Below the pieces are notes generated by a model. The model ran no database searches, was not told the DNA's origin, and worked only from the letters and a program-made list of their open reading frames with translations. From a virus, in the IMG/VR virus record IMGVR_UViG_3300025121_000084, positions 1 through 43,305 of that record: DNA of 43,305 bases. The stretch is one strand, 5' to 3'. Positions 22,953 to 32,109 of the stretch are shown in pieces. Positions within the stretch are counted from its first letter, which is position 1. Every line of letters begins with the position of its first letter. The position numbers and the translations under genes were made by a program.

Positions 22953-23609
22953 TCAAAGTTCCAGCAAGTGCTCTCCGGCTCTCGACCCTGCCCTGAATAC
23001 CGTGTCCCTGAAATCGTACAGCGTCCCAAGGTGAAGCGGCCTGTATCGCTCGATTATGGATATGAGCCGATCTTCCTCGTCATCCGTGAGCGCAGCAAAA
23101 GTCCTAACATAAAAATAGCCGATAGCCATTACAATGGACCCGCCGTCGATTATGTCAGTACCTACAGCCGACGCGCTCCCGCCCGTGAGGGTGTCTGTCC
23201 ATGATACCGTACTAGCGTCCCCGCCGTCGATTATGTCGGTTGGCGTTGTAGCTTCCCACTCGATGACCTTGATTACAAAGCCAGCGGACAGGGCGACGGC
23301 CTCAAGTCCTAAAGCCGTAGGCGACTGGATGCCATTCATGCGGGCAAGTATCATAGCCCTTAGTTCATCATCTGTTGAGGGTAACGGAAAATCAGGATCA
23401 GGCAAGCCCGCAAGCTCTGCCCATGGGTCAAGGTCTACCGCCGTCGATGCTCGAGACTCGGCCACTATCTCACGGATTTTCGACCGGACACGTTCAAGGG
23501 TTACGCCCAAGCCCGTGAGGATAAGCCCCATGTATGACGATGGGGTGACCCGCCCGAACGCTTCGCCGGGTGGCAAGAGGAGGCGCAATAGCTTTTCAGA
23601 TGTAGTCAA
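22953..23609 (-). CDS. Mu gp48-like (YmfQ/DUF2313) baseplate protein
   Basis: 218 aa with the expected DUF2313 pattern: LLRLLLPPGEAFGR at residues 7-20, then DLDPWAELAGLPDPDFPLP, and the C-terminal SIIERYRPLHLGTLYDF. It forms the baseplate-to-fibre link in Mu-like tails. The start codon is TTG with GGAG upstream. An internal near-duplication, DIIDGG at two points about 25 residues apart, lies in the middle. Confidence 0.88.
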   Translation of the reverse strand: MTTSEKLLRLLLPPGEAFGRVTPSSYMGLILTGLGVTLERVRSKIREIVAESRASTAVDLDPWAELAGLPDPDFPLPSTDDELRAMILARMNGIQSPTALGLEAVALSAGFVIKVIEWEATTPTDIIDGGDASTVSWTDTLTGGSASAVGTDIIDGGSIVMAIGYFYVRTFAALTDDEEDRLISIIERYRPLHLGTLYDFRDTVFRAGSRAGEHLLEL

Positions 23610-23649
23610 GCCTATCTCCTCTGTGTGCCAGTTATGACCCGCCCGTAAC

Positions 23650-24732
23650 TTATGACCATGTTACGGTCCCAAGTGCCGCTATCTCATTATCTAAAAGCGT
23701 ATGCCCTGTTGAGGGCGTGGAGTCTATCTCCATCGTTAAGGCTAGGGACTGCGCTCCGGCTGCCGTGGCCGCTGCGTATAATAGCGCCGGGGAAATTACA
23801 TTGCGAACTTCATCATCCGTGTACTGTCTCGGATAGCGGGTATATAAATGCGTCTCGATCGCGGCCTCTACGAGTAGGCGCAAGGCGGCGGTATCCGGGG
23901 TCATGGTGGCTATGGCAACGTCAACGACTAACTCATCCATGGCTACAGCGTACACGTCCGCGCACAAGGGGCGGCGGGTAGGGTCTTGCAGATAGGCCGC
24001 AACCTCGGCCAGCTTGCCAGCATCCGGTATCCTATTCGCTCCCGTGATATCCTCAAGCGGATATACTGTCACCTCTCCGGGTGCCGTGTTGAACGCAAAA
24101 GCCTTGACAATTCCGGACACTTCTCTAGCCCATCTGATATAGTCGGCGGCTGAACCTACGCCCGGCCTAAACCGGATACGCTCCTCAAGGCGCGTCCTGA
24201 AATCCTCGATATCTTCCTCATCCTCGCCCTCGACCGTCCTGGATGTGACCGTGGCCGTTCCGGTGACTCCAATTACGGGTGAGGCAAGGGCTAGGACTTC
24301 CCCATTCTCAAGGTTGCCCAAGGCTCCGGGCTCTACCGCGATAAGCGATACGGTGGCCGTTCCGGTGGCTATAGTTGCGGCATCCTCTTGCTCGTAAACT
24401 GCCCCTTGCGGGCCCGTCCAGAGTGTCGCTTCTGGTATGGTCACTCCATTGGTTCCGGGCACTGTGGCAACGAGGACGGCTGAAATAGCAGGGTTGCGAA
24501 CTATCGCGTATTCGGCGGCACGTGCTACAAGGGCTGCATCGTCTGCCGATGAGGTAAATATCTGCCTATAGACCCACTGCGCGAAGCGATACAAAACCGA
24601 TATAACTCCCGCAAGGGCTGTGGCCAGTACGCGGATAAATGCCTTTGGAAGTATCGGGATCGTAGTCCCTATTTGAGTCTCGATATCGGTGATTATTTGC
24701 GCCTTGATCTGCGCTATAGTCGGGATCGTCAT
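23650..24732 (-). CDS. Mu gp47 / baseplate J-like protein
   Basis: 360 aa. The order ALAGVISVLYRFAQWVYRQI near 40-60, then a beta-rich middle (GALGNLENGEVLALASPVIG), then ETHLYTRYPRQYTDDEVRN near the end is that of Mu gp47 / P2 gpJ baseplate wedge proteins. With gp46- and gp48-like neighbours it forms the wedge module. It overlaps the upstream gene by ATGA. Confidence 0.92.
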   Translation of the reverse strand: MTIPTIAQIKAQIITDIETQIGTTIPILPKAFIRVLATALAGVISVLYRFAQWVYRQIFTSSADDAALVARAAEYAIVRNPAISAVLVATVPGTNGVTIPEATLWTGPQGAVYEQEDAATIATGTATVSLIAVEPGALGNLENGEVLALASPVIGVTGTATVTSRTVEGEDEEDIEDFRTRLEERIRFRPGVGSAADYIRWAREVSGIVKAFAFNTAPGEVTVYPLEDITGANRIPDAGKLAEVAAYLQDPTRRPLCADVYAVAMDELVVDVAIATMTPDTAALRLLVEAAIETHLYTRYPRQYTDDEVRNVISPALLYAAATAAGAQSLALTMEIDSTPSTGHTLLDNEIAALGTVTWS

Positions 24733-25145
24733 GCACTAGCCTCCGTCATGGCGGCCTGTTTCGCCCAGTTAATTTGATACACTATGTTCCCGCCCTCGGC
24801 GGTTGTAATGGATATCTCCATGATCCCAGGTGCCGAGATAACGGCCTCAACGGTGATCTCTGAAGATATCCCGGAATCGATCATCCACTGCAAAGCCTGA
24901 CGTACTTTCGCTTCCATGTCAAGGCGCGTTTGATTGGTCAACGGCTTTAGCATCTGCGCTTGTATCTCTGAAGCTAGTACCTCGTCGGGACTCGATGCGG
25001 TATTACCCCAGTAGGGACCGGCGAAAAGGGATATATAGATTGCGGTAGCCAAGCCCTCGTCCATGGTCGGCTGCCCGTGATCGATCTGGATATATCCTCC
25101 ATCGTGATCGTGTAACATCTTCACATCGCCATCGTAGGACAGCAT
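24729..25145 (-). CDS. Mu gp46-like baseplate protein
   Basis: 138 aa. Short family with ATAIYISLFAGPYWGN and TRLDMEAKVRQALQWMIDSG, the pattern of Mu gp46 (gp25/gpW-like wedge). The start at 25145 is chosen because GGAGG precedes it with five bases spacing; a longer frame reaches 25181 inside the spike gene. The gene follows the spike and precedes gp47, as in Mu. Confidence 0.85.
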   Translation of the reverse strand: MLSYDGDVKMLHDHDGGYIQIDHGQPTMDEGLATAIYISLFAGPYWGNTASSPDEVLASEIQAQMLKPLTNQTRLDMEAKVRQALQWMIDSGISSEITVEAVISAPGIMEISITTAEGGNIVYQINWAKQAAMTEASA

Positions 25146-25146
25146 A

Positions 25147-25674
25147 TTAGCCTCCAGTCTTGATCGTAGTGGTAGCCGCACTTGAGATATTAAGACTCAT
25201 GGGTGCCGTAGGTGGTGAGGGTGGGCCAATGGCGGCGGTTGGATGTGTATGCAGATTGAGCGCCGTTATGAAATTCTGCAAGGCGGTATTAAGCTCAGCA
25301 TGGGTGACAAATGTTTTCGACGATCCGTTGAGTTCAATAGATCCATCGGCCTTGAAAATGGCTTTCGCTTTTACGATGTCCCCGGCGGCGTCGGTAGAGT
25401 ATACGGCTGTCTCGCCTTGTGCCAGGGTAATTTTTATCTTGTAGTTGTGCGTGGCGACTACTATAACGCGCCCGCCTTCCAGGTACACCTGAGCGCCGAG
25501 AGTGCCGTCCCCTGGTAGGCTTATCACTCCGGGCGATTGGTAGACTTCGGGCGTTCGATTTTCGCCCCCGGCGGCGGTTGACTTTACAACAACACTATCG
25601 CCCGGAGCTTTATTCTTTCGGGCGTATGCGGCGCTTTTAAGCGTGGCAAGCGTGGCCTTGAGGTTTAATCCCAT
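25147..25674 (-). CDS. Mu gp45-like tail spike / baseplate assembly protein V
   Basis: 175 aa. A beta-rich OB-like start is followed by repeating beta helix strands (AKAIFKADGSIELNGSSKTF), then a C-terminal tip with HTHPTA, the His-x-His metal site typical of contractile-tail membrane-piercing spikes, and a Pro-rich segment. It pierces the host envelope when the sheath contracts. It overlaps the gpP-like gene. Confidence 0.9.
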   Translation of the reverse strand: MGLNLKATLATLKSAAYARKNKAPGDSVVVKSTAAGGENRTPEVYQSPGVISLPGDGTLGAQVYLEGGRVIVVATHNYKIKITLAQGETAVYSTDAAGDIVKAKAIFKADGSIELNGSSKTFVTHAELNTALQNFITALNLHTHPTAAIGPPSPPTAPMSLNISSAATTTIKTGG

Positions 25675-26690
25675 GGATACCTCGATGGCATTTCGTTTTG
25701 GTAGGCTTGCGGGAGGACAAGGGATAGCGTAGTTTTTCGCCCCGCGCTCTCGTCCATTTTACGGGTAAGCCCTGCAATGATATATGCCGTTGTCTGCCTG
25801 ACCATGATGCCCGGAGCATAAAGCGAAATCGTAGTACCCTTGCGCCATATCGCGCCACTCGCATCCCTCCATCCTTCTACTTCTATTGTCGCCCCAGTAC
25901 CTTGAGCAAGGCCAAGCGCCCGCGCTCTCTTTGCGGTAGTCGATGGTTCAGTCGGGCTTTTGTCATTTAATTTTTCTATCTTCGGTCTGTATGGCACGAT
26001 TCCTGCATCTAAAGCCTCGCCTGTGATATCGGGCTGTCCAAAGTCTGATCCGACAATGCGATATCTAGAAAACCGTTTTGTACCGTCATAGGTTGCCGAT
26101 CCTGACAGGTAGGGAAATTCGCCTGAGCGTATGGACGCAACGGGAGCCGTTGCCCGTGGCGGGTAGCCTATTATCAAGCGGCCTTGCTCATCTGACCATA
26201 CATTGAGGCCGAAGCCCTCGGACAGCTTCTGAATGTACCCGGCGGGCGTGTCACCCACTGAGGCCGATGCTTCGGCTATCGGATTGGTATCGTTGCGGGC
26301 AAGTATCGTTACTCCGAATCGGCGGGATAGCTTCTTGGCTATCGTCGAGAGTGCAAGGCCAGAATACTCGTATCCCTCATCGTCTATGTCACAGTCAAGC
26401 ATGGGGCCAGCCAGGGAGCGCCCCTGGACGGATAGCGATCTATTGCCCGCATCCTCTTTCGGTGATACTGACTCAACAAGTCCAGTCAGCACGGAGTCTG
26501 AACCGATGTATATTTTAGCCTTGCGGTAGGAGAAGGGCTTAAACTTTAGGCGCATATCTTCGCGGGTAGGATCGAACGGTGACATGATGGAAAAGGCATC
26601 GGCCACTTGATCTATGGCCTCGGTTATGGTTACACCTTGCCAGCCCTCAAAGCGCGATCCCTCAATGTCAACGATTACTTCATCCGACAT
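25665..26690 (-). CDS. Mu gpP-like baseplate hub protein
   Basis: 341 aa. FEGWQGVTITEAIDQVADAF, then FSYRKAKIYIGSDSVLTGLV and SLSVQGRSLAGPMLDCDIDD, are the features of Mu gpP/T4 gp27-like hub proteins. It forms the hub that holds the spike. Order in the operon (gpN, gpP, gp45) is as in Mu. Confidence 0.9.
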   Translation of the reverse strand: MSDEVIVDIEGSRFEGWQGVTITEAIDQVADAFSIMSPFDPTREDMRLKFKPFSYRKAKIYIGSDSVLTGLVESVSPKEDAGNRSLSVQGRSLAGPMLDCDIDDEGYEYSGLALSTIAKKLSRRFGVTILARNDTNPIAEASASVGDTPAGYIQKLSEGFGLNVWSDEQGRLIIGYPPRATAPVASIRSGEFPYLSGSATYDGTKRFSRYRIVGSDFGQPDITGEALDAGIVPYRPKIEKLNDKSPTEPSTTAKRARALGLAQGTGATIEVEGWRDASGAIWRKGTTISLYAPGIMVRQTTAYIIAGLTRKMDESAGRKTTLSLVLPQAYQNEMPSRYPWD

Positions 26691-27468
26691 AATACCGCAC
26701 TTCCATACCGGACGGGATGACGAGGATTTCAGAATCTACCAAGTGATTTTGGTCTATAAATTCCTCGACTATCTCATCGGCGGTGGAGCCGTAAAACTGC
26801 CACACAAGATCCAGGACGCACGAGTCGCGTTCTAGGGTAACTACACGCTCGACCCTGAGGGAAAACGCTCTCTCAAGGAGGATAGCCTGTGCACGGGCTG
26901 CAATCCTTGTCATGGCTTCGAGCACTTCTGAGGGTGCTACATAGCCGGGCGCATTGGCTCCCGATGGTGTCGTATAATCCGGGAGTGCAGTCTCTGCGGC
27001 CTCGGCTATCTGCTTTGCGACTAATGCGGCGGCGGCTAAATCTCGAGCGGCCTTGACTGCCTCGAATCGGCTTTTAATATTGCCTTGAGTTACTGATTGA
27101 GCAAGACCGTTGACGAGTGCGGCTGTCTGCAATACCAGGGTCGATGCTTCGGCGTTTGACTCGGGCGGCTCTGCCTGTGATATTGCGGATAGGGTGTCGG
27201 CGTAGCCTCGTATTTTATCAATTACCGCTTCGCCTGTGCGCCCTACTGACCGGATGGTTCCTAGTACCTTATTAGCCAGGGTTTCCGGCGTGGATACGAG
27301 GGTATCTATGCGGCGCTCGATGGAGTTTATGTCGTTGCGGGTTGTGGATACTTCATCGCTTAGTGTCTTGACGCGGGTTGCGCAATTCTCACGGAAGGCC
27401 TCGAATACAGATAGGACCGACTTCTTTTCAGCGGCCTGAGTTTCGGCGGTAAGCGGGCGGGTACTCAC
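26680..27468 (-). CDS. Second half of a Mu gpN-like protein (LysM-like end)
   Basis: 262 aa. The first ~180 residues are long helices (VLSVFEAFRENCATRVKTLS; IEAAET-type Ala-rich runs). The end (ERDSCVLDLVWQFYGSTADE, then SEILVIPSGM) resembles a LysM-like domain found at the end of gpN-type proteins. It starts with GTG one base into the stop of the preceding gene (TAGTG). In Mu the gpN protein is a single chain; here the N-domain and the remainder are separate genes. Confidence 0.7.
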   Translation of the reverse strand: MSTRPLTAETQAAEKKSVLSVFEAFRENCATRVKTLSDEVSTTRNDINSIERRIDTLVSTPETLANKVLGTIRSVGRTGEAVIDKIRGYADTLSAISQAEPPESNAEASTLVLQTAALVNGLAQSVTQGNIKSRFEAVKAARDLAAAALVAKQIAEAAETALPDYTTPSGANAPGYVAPSEVLEAMTRIAARAQAILLERAFSLRVERVVTLERDSCVLDLVWQFYGSTADEIVEEFIDQNHLVDSEILVIPSGMEVRYYVG

Positions 27469-27956
27469 TAGATGGCCCCTATCTGCGACACGAAGGCGGC
27501 TTGCGCAAGTGCCTCGGCTTCGTCAATATCAGCGTCTAAATCCGCTCCGGTTGCGGCGCTTGGGTAGGATGCGTCGGCTACGCGGATGAAGTTTATGACA
27601 AAGGTGGCGCGGCGCATTCCATCGACAAAACTCTCTGACTGTGAAATGGTTTCGGGGAATACTGACAAGTCGCCCCATCGAGGGTGAGATAGGATGCCAA
27701 AGCCCTTTTCTTGTGTTATGGCGTTGTAAAACTTGTCGGCTATTTGGTCGTAGTCTGCACCTGAGAAAAACAGGGTTAATGGGTAGCTCTGCGCGGCAAG
27801 GCCTAAATCCTGAACATCTGGCGTATCCCTATCGGGAGACTCGGATATCGATGCTTTTTTCTTGCCTTCGCGGGACACCTCGAAAAACTCGAATGTAAAT
27901 TCCTTTCCCGATGGCGAGCGATAACGCCCTGCCCGTACACGGTCAAGGTAACTCAT
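27468..27956 (-). CDS. gpN / DNA circularisation N-terminal domain protein
   Basis: 162 aa. YLDRVRAGRYRSPSGKEFTF, then HPRWGDLSVFPETISQSESF and RRATFVINFI, is the DNA_circ_N domain that starts Mu gpN-type proteins. It is a baseplate/tail-tip component in this context. It overlaps the tape-measure gene upstream (ATGA) and is immediately followed by the helical gpN-C gene. Confidence 0.83.
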   Translation of the reverse strand: MSYLDRVRAGRYRSPSGKEFTFEFFEVSREGKKKASISESPDRDTPDVQDLGLAAQSYPLTLFFSGADYDQIADKFYNAITQEKGFGILSHPRWGDLSVFPETISQSESFVDGMRRATFVINFIRVADASYPSAATGADLDADIDEAEALAQAAFVSQIGAI

Positions 27957-29497
27957 CGTCCACCGCCCTGCATGGCAAGGCCAAGACCGCCACGGCCATA
28001 GCTGCCAGTATTTACATTGATACCGGGAGCGGTACCCGTCTGCCTCGTGGTGGTTCCTGCGGGGAGGTTGTTTAGGTTTACGTCAAGCGTCGATGACTGT
28101 TGACTCATGGTTCTGGACTCGATTACCGATGAGTTGGGGGAGAGCGGAATCCCGTTTTCCTCGTAGTAGTTCCCGCCTTGCTCGCCTGTTTTGCCCCCGA
28201 AAATCGAGCCCTCGCGCATGGTCTTTTGGAGGTTTTCAATTCCGGCTATGGCCTTATCAAGACCGGACACATCGAAGCCTATCAAGCCGCCTATTTTAGA
28301 GGCTGTCCATAATACGGCTTTGACTATATTTCCAAATGTTGACAAAAGAATATCGGCCAGGGTGAAACCTAAAACTTTGATACCGTCGAAGGCGGCGGTG
28401 GCTCCGAGTTTTATGCCATCCCAAAGAGCGGCAAAAAATACTTTCACCTTGTCCCAGTTTTTGATTAGGACAACGGCCAGGGCGACGATTGCACCGATTG
28501 CCAAGGCTGCCAAAAAGAATGGGTTGCTTAACATTTTAGCAAAATCCATGACGGCAAAGACGCCTTTTATAGCGGTACGCACGGCCATAAAAGCCGCCAC
28601 CCCAGCGAATATCGATTGTATAATCCCACCATCCCACATGGCCTTGATAAATTTTAGGGCGTTGCCGATATCTTGCAGAGTCTTTTCGAGTTTTAGCCCG
28701 ATGGTTTCGCGGTTGACAGTGATAAATTCCGTAAACTTTTTTATCATCGGCGTGAGCACTTCGACGATTTTAGATAGACCTTGATTGGCTATGCCCCTGA
28801 GTGATCCCTTCAGTCGATCCAGCGAGTCTCCAAACTCATCCCCGGCAGCTATGGCTTCATCGGATATGGCCGCTCCATAGAGTATGGCCTCTTTCCGCAA
28901 GCCCTTGAAGCTCTCGATGCCACCATCGGTCAACTTTATAAGGTCCTGGCCCCCGCGCCCGAATGCGGCTTGTGCTAGTTGCGCTCGCTTCGCGGCGTTT
29001 GTCTCGCCGTCGATGGCCTGCATAAGGAGCATAAAAGCCTCATCGGTTGACTTTGCGCTTCTGAGTTGCTTCCCAAGTTCTGGATTAGTTTTTGATAGGG
29101 TGGTATAAAGTGTTCCCTGCTTTGTCTGCATTTCGCCTAGTGATTTATTAAGGAGCTTCATACCGCCCTCTAAGGTTTCGGTTTCCACCCCTTGGAGTTT
29201 TGCGGCATAGGCTATCTCTTGGAATGCTTGCGCTCCGAGTCCTAAAACTCGGGCGGTCTTTCCGATATTGTCTGCGTTATCTGCGAAGGATTGTACGGCC
29301 TGGGCGAGCTTGCCCGTAGTTACGGCTGCAACGGCTCCGGCTATTAGTGATCCCATGCGTAGGCCAGAGCTCCCCATCTGGGCGAAAGCAGTGGCGCTTG
29401 ACTTGGAAAAACCCTTGACTGAATTTTTTATTGTGGTGATCGGGCCGGACATTTTATCGACCATTGAGAAGATGGTTTTTATTGTCAGTCCGGCCAT
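27953..29497 (-). CDS. Tail tape measure protein
   Basis: 514 aa. N-terminal coiled region and the motif IKNSVKGFSKSSATAFAQMG, an alpha-helical middle (YAAKLQGVETETLEGGMKLL), and a C-terminal hydrophobic region with several membrane-like helices (FLAALAIGAIVALAVVLI). It sets tail length and is ejected ahead of DNA. It is relatively short, suggesting a shorter tail than Mu's (inference). Its position directly after the frameshifted chaperone gene is the conserved order. Confidence 0.9.
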   Translation of the reverse strand: MAGLTIKTIFSMVDKMSGPITTIKNSVKGFSKSSATAFAQMGSSGLRMGSLIAGAVAAVTTGKLAQAVQSFADNADNIGKTARVLGLGAQAFQEIAYAAKLQGVETETLEGGMKLLNKSLGEMQTKQGTLYTTLSKTNPELGKQLRSAKSTDEAFMLLMQAIDGETNAAKRAQLAQAAFGRGGQDLIKLTDGGIESFKGLRKEAILYGAAISDEAIAAGDEFGDSLDRLKGSLRGIANQGLSKIVEVLTPMIKKFTEFITVNRETIGLKLEKTLQDIGNALKFIKAMWDGGIIQSIFAGVAAFMAVRTAIKGVFAVMDFAKMLSNPFFLAALAIGAIVALAVVLIKNWDKVKVFFAALWDGIKLGATAAFDGIKVLGFTLADILLSTFGNIVKAVLWTASKIGGLIGFDVSGLDKAIAGIENLQKTMREGSIFGGKTGEQGGNYYEENGIPLSPNSSVIESRTMSQQSSTLDVNLNNLPAGTTTRQTGTAPGINVNTGSYGRGGLGLAMQGGGR

Positions 29498-29506
29498 ATT
29501 AAACCC

Positions 29507-30063
29507 CTACCGCTTGCCAAACATTTCAGCCATGGCGCGGTCATGCGCCCGTCTCTCGTCTAGCACAAGTATATCATGGTTGTGCTTCCAAAACCATAGC
29601 CTAGATAATGGCATAGCGAGCATTTCAGTCTCGGTAAATCCGAAGCGGGCGGCAACACAAGCCGTCGCCGGTATCGCTTCTTTCAGCCGAAAAAAGAGAG
29701 TACCACGGCGGCGGCGTTCAGATCCCTTTGGCCTATGCGCTCGATCACCCCAAGGGGTTGACCTGAGAGCGTGGATATAAGCCTGAGCGCGGCTTCCTCG
29801 TCGGAGCTTTTACGCTTCGAGATGTCGGCTACCATTTTACCGTTCGGCTCTGAAATGGTGATCTTGTCGAGGATCGATCCATTTTCCAGCTTCACGGGTA
29901 CGATTAGCCCGAGAGTGAAAACACTATCGGCATAGTCAAGCCGCCCGGTCTTGATTCTCTTGATGAGGGTTGCCCTACTTTCGACGGTCAATTCTGCTTC
30001 AAGTTCCGAAAGCCAGCCCGAGAGCGTTTCCTGTGCGACTTCTTCGCAGATTACTTCTTTCAT
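29507..30063 (-). CDS. Frameshifted tail assembly chaperone (gpG-GT-like)
   Basis: A -1 frameshift at T_TTT_TTC (29695-29689) lets ribosomes bypass the TGA at 29685-29683 and add about 60 residues that end at TAG (29509-29507), giving about 185 aa. The extension contains RFGFTETEMLAMPLSRLWFW, the Trp-rich ending usual for the downstream part of such chaperones. It would act with the tape measure during tail assembly. The long product is predicted from the canonical slippery heptamer and the open -1 frame. Confidence 0.82.
29683..30063 (-). CDS. Tail assembly chaperone, short form
   Basis: 126 aa read without frameshift: LDKITISEPNGKMVADISKR, then DEEAALRLISTLSGQPLGVI, as in Mu gp41-type tail chaperones. 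It ends VLSFFG just after the slippery site. It lies between tube and tape-measure genes, exactly where tail chaperones lie in Mu-like phages. Confidence 0.85.
   Translation of the reverse strand: MKEVICEEVAQETLSGWLSELEAELTVESRATLIKRIKTGRLDYADSVFTLGLIVPVKLENGSILDKITISEPNGKMVADISKRKSSDEEAALRLISTLSGQPLGVIERIGQRDLNAAAVVLSFFG
29689..29695 (-). promoter_or_regulatory. -1 ribosomal frameshift site
   Basis: Minus-strand heptamer TTTTTTC is in the X_XXY_YYZ register (TTT TTC in frame), four codons from the stop of the short chaperone. A slip of -1 enters the open frame of the extension. Confidence 0.82.
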
Positions 30064-30139
30064 TTAGCCCACCTTATGCGGCCCCTTGCGGAGCCGCTAT
30101 ATAGTTTAGGTCTGTTTTTAGGCCGTACCCAGGCCTGCC

Positions 30140-30520
30140 TTACACCTGCTCGAACGTCTCGCCACGCATGGCGATTGTTGCTGTACCTTCGGCGGTTGCC
30201 TTCTTGATTTCGCCGGTGATGATGAGGGACCCCTGATACGAGATACCAGAAGGCAGGGTCATAGACACCGGGACAACTTCGCCATTGTCTGCGATTTCCT
30301 GCAGGGCCTCAAGATCGCCATTGCCTTCATCGATAGACAGGGCAAGGCCGTCGAAGCCTCCAAGGACTCTTTTCTGTGTGATGTGCGCCGTGCCGTTGCC
30401 GTTGGCCGCTGCGTCGTTGTTGTATCCGGCCAGGATGATATCTACGCCAGAATCGCCCTTTGGGTCGTACTCCCTACCGTCGATGGTCACTTGCCGAATA
30501 TCGCCCGATCTTACGGACAT
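30140..30520 (-). CDS. Mu-like tail tube protein
   Basis: 126 aa matching the tail tube family of Mu (gpM): GDIRQVTIDGREYDPKGDSG at the start, ITQKRVLGGFDGLALSIDEG in the middle. It forms the inner tube on which the sheath polymerises. It follows the sheath gene as in Mu. Confidence 0.9.
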   Translation of the reverse strand: MSVRSGDIRQVTIDGREYDPKGDSGVDIILAGYNNDAAANGNGTAHITQKRVLGGFDGLALSIDEGNGDLEALQEIADNGEVVPVSMTLPSGISYQGSLIITGEIKKATAEGTATIAMRGETFEQV

Positions 30521-30576
30521 ATTGTCTCCTTATCCCGTTGCGGGACAGTGGCCGGAGTCGCCCCCGGCCTGCCTGT

Positions 30577-32091
30577 TTATACTTCGGTAGTTACCGCAGT
30601 TTCCTCGGCTGAGGTGGCCGGCGCTCCGAATGTCCAGTTATACAGTACCGCCATAACGCGCAAGCCCGTGGACGGATAATCGGTCAATGACAGGTTTATC
30701 CTTCCGGGATTCGTGCCGTCGATTTCGGCGGTGATGGACGCCATGATCGCATCCCTATATCGGCTCCACGCCTCTCCGATCCAAAGCTCGTCGACCATCT
30801 TGCGGACGAAGGCGATAACCCTAGAGGGGCTTATGACGTAGGCTTTCGAGGATACGGCGCTGTCATCGACTACGATGCCCCGGTCAAAAGGAGTTCCGGC
30901 GAAAAGGTTTTCGAGGGAGTACATCTTGGCCGCGATATTGATAATCGTTTCCGGGTAGCGCCACTCATCGGCGGCGGCTCCAAGAGCATTCAGCTTGTAG
31001 GCGGTCACAAGGTCGTAGATCAAGACCGTACCGTCTGACTGGGGCTGCGTGGTGGAGAGTCCTGCAAGTTCGGCGGCATTCTTGGCCGAGTACGTCCAGG
31101 GCGCTACGGTTCCAGCACGGATGCCGGGGAGCCCAAGCGTTTTCCACGGCCTTGCGGGGTCGGCCTGCGCGGAGTTCGCACAGATGCCGATTGCAGCCGC
31201 GGCGATCGCTAGGGGCATATTCGGAGAGCCTTCGACAGGGACGATACAGGTTGCCGGGGAGTTGCGGCCATTGGCCAGGGATACGGCGGTAGCATAGGCT
31301 GCCACGCTGCCATACATGCAGACAAATGGGCGCTTGACAGAAGGATTGATTCTGGCTGTCCACGCGGCTTCGACGAGTCCGAGCGTGGTGGTGTCCTGGT
31401 AGGGACATGCAATCATCGTATACCACGTGTCACCCAATGCGGCGAGGGCAGCGGTTATATCGGGGTTGGCCGATCCTCCGGATCCTGCAACGATGGTGAG
31501 CGCCGAAGTTCCGGGTGACTGTTCCGCGTCGCCAGTCTGGAGGTTTTGGACTACAAGGATATCGTTGCCCGTGAGTCCTGCCCATTTCGCGGTCCAGGTC
31601 ACGATTGCGGCGTCTGCGGCTGCCGTGACAGGTAGTTCGGTCTTGGCGGTGACAGCGGCGGCTATGGCGGTTGCGATTTGCGGAGCGGTGAGTCCGGAAA
31701 TAATAGAGACAGCCACGCGAATTCCGGCGATATAAATCGCAAGAGTTCCGGCGGTTGAGGCTGTTCCGGCTACAGTGATCGTTCCGGTTGCAGAGCCTAC
31801 GCCAGCGGCGACAGGCAGCGCATAGACGGGAACAGACCCGGCTCCAGCGAAGGCATGGCGGGCCATCATGTGCAGCATTGAGCCATTGCCATAGAGACTC
31901 GCGGCCTCATCGACCGATGCTATAAGTCGTGCAACGTTATTCGTCGGAGTCTTTGCGGCTAGATAGTTTCCTATGAGCAGGATCTTTTGCGGGATTTTAA
32001 GCCCGCTTATTCCCACCCTCTGATGCTGTTGCTCGACAAAGATAGCCGAGGCGACGGCGTTGGACGGTGTAAGCGTGAAGCCTACGGGCAT
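30577..32091 (-). CDS. Contractile tail sheath protein (Mu gpL-like)
   Basis: 504 aa. AIFVEQQHQRVGISGLKIPQ, then ILLIGNYLAAKTPTNNVARL at the N-terminus, and a C-terminal GTPFDRGIVVDDSAVSSKAY and LTDYPSTGLRVMAVLYNW match the Mu sheath family. It proves a contractile tail. An AAAGGAGGG ribosome site precedes the ATG. Confidence 0.93.
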   Translation of the reverse strand: MPVGFTLTPSNAVASAIFVEQQHQRVGISGLKIPQKILLIGNYLAAKTPTNNVARLIASVDEAASLYGNGSMLHMMARHAFAGAGSVPVYALPVAAGVGSATGTITVAGTASTAGTLAIYIAGIRVAVSIISGLTAPQIATAIAAAVTAKTELPVTAAADAAIVTWTAKWAGLTGNDILVVQNLQTGDAEQSPGTSALTIVAGSGGSANPDITAALAALGDTWYTMIACPYQDTTTLGLVEAAWTARINPSVKRPFVCMYGSVAAYATAVSLANGRNSPATCIVPVEGSPNMPLAIAAAAIGICANSAQADPARPWKTLGLPGIRAGTVAPWTYSAKNAAELAGLSTTQPQSDGTVLIYDLVTAYKLNALGAAADEWRYPETIINIAAKMYSLENLFAGTPFDRGIVVDDSAVSSKAYVISPSRVIAFVRKMVDELWIGEAWSRYRDAIMASITAEIDGTNPGRINLSLTDYPSTGLRVMAVLYNWTFGAPATSAEETAVTTEV

Positions 32092-32109
32092 ACGCCCTCC
32101 TTTATGGGA

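Noticed and set aside
28191-28784. A 197-codon plus-strand open frame
   Set aside because: It is antisense to the tape-measure gene, lacks a credible ribosome site and shows no domain pattern; the sense gene is certain.
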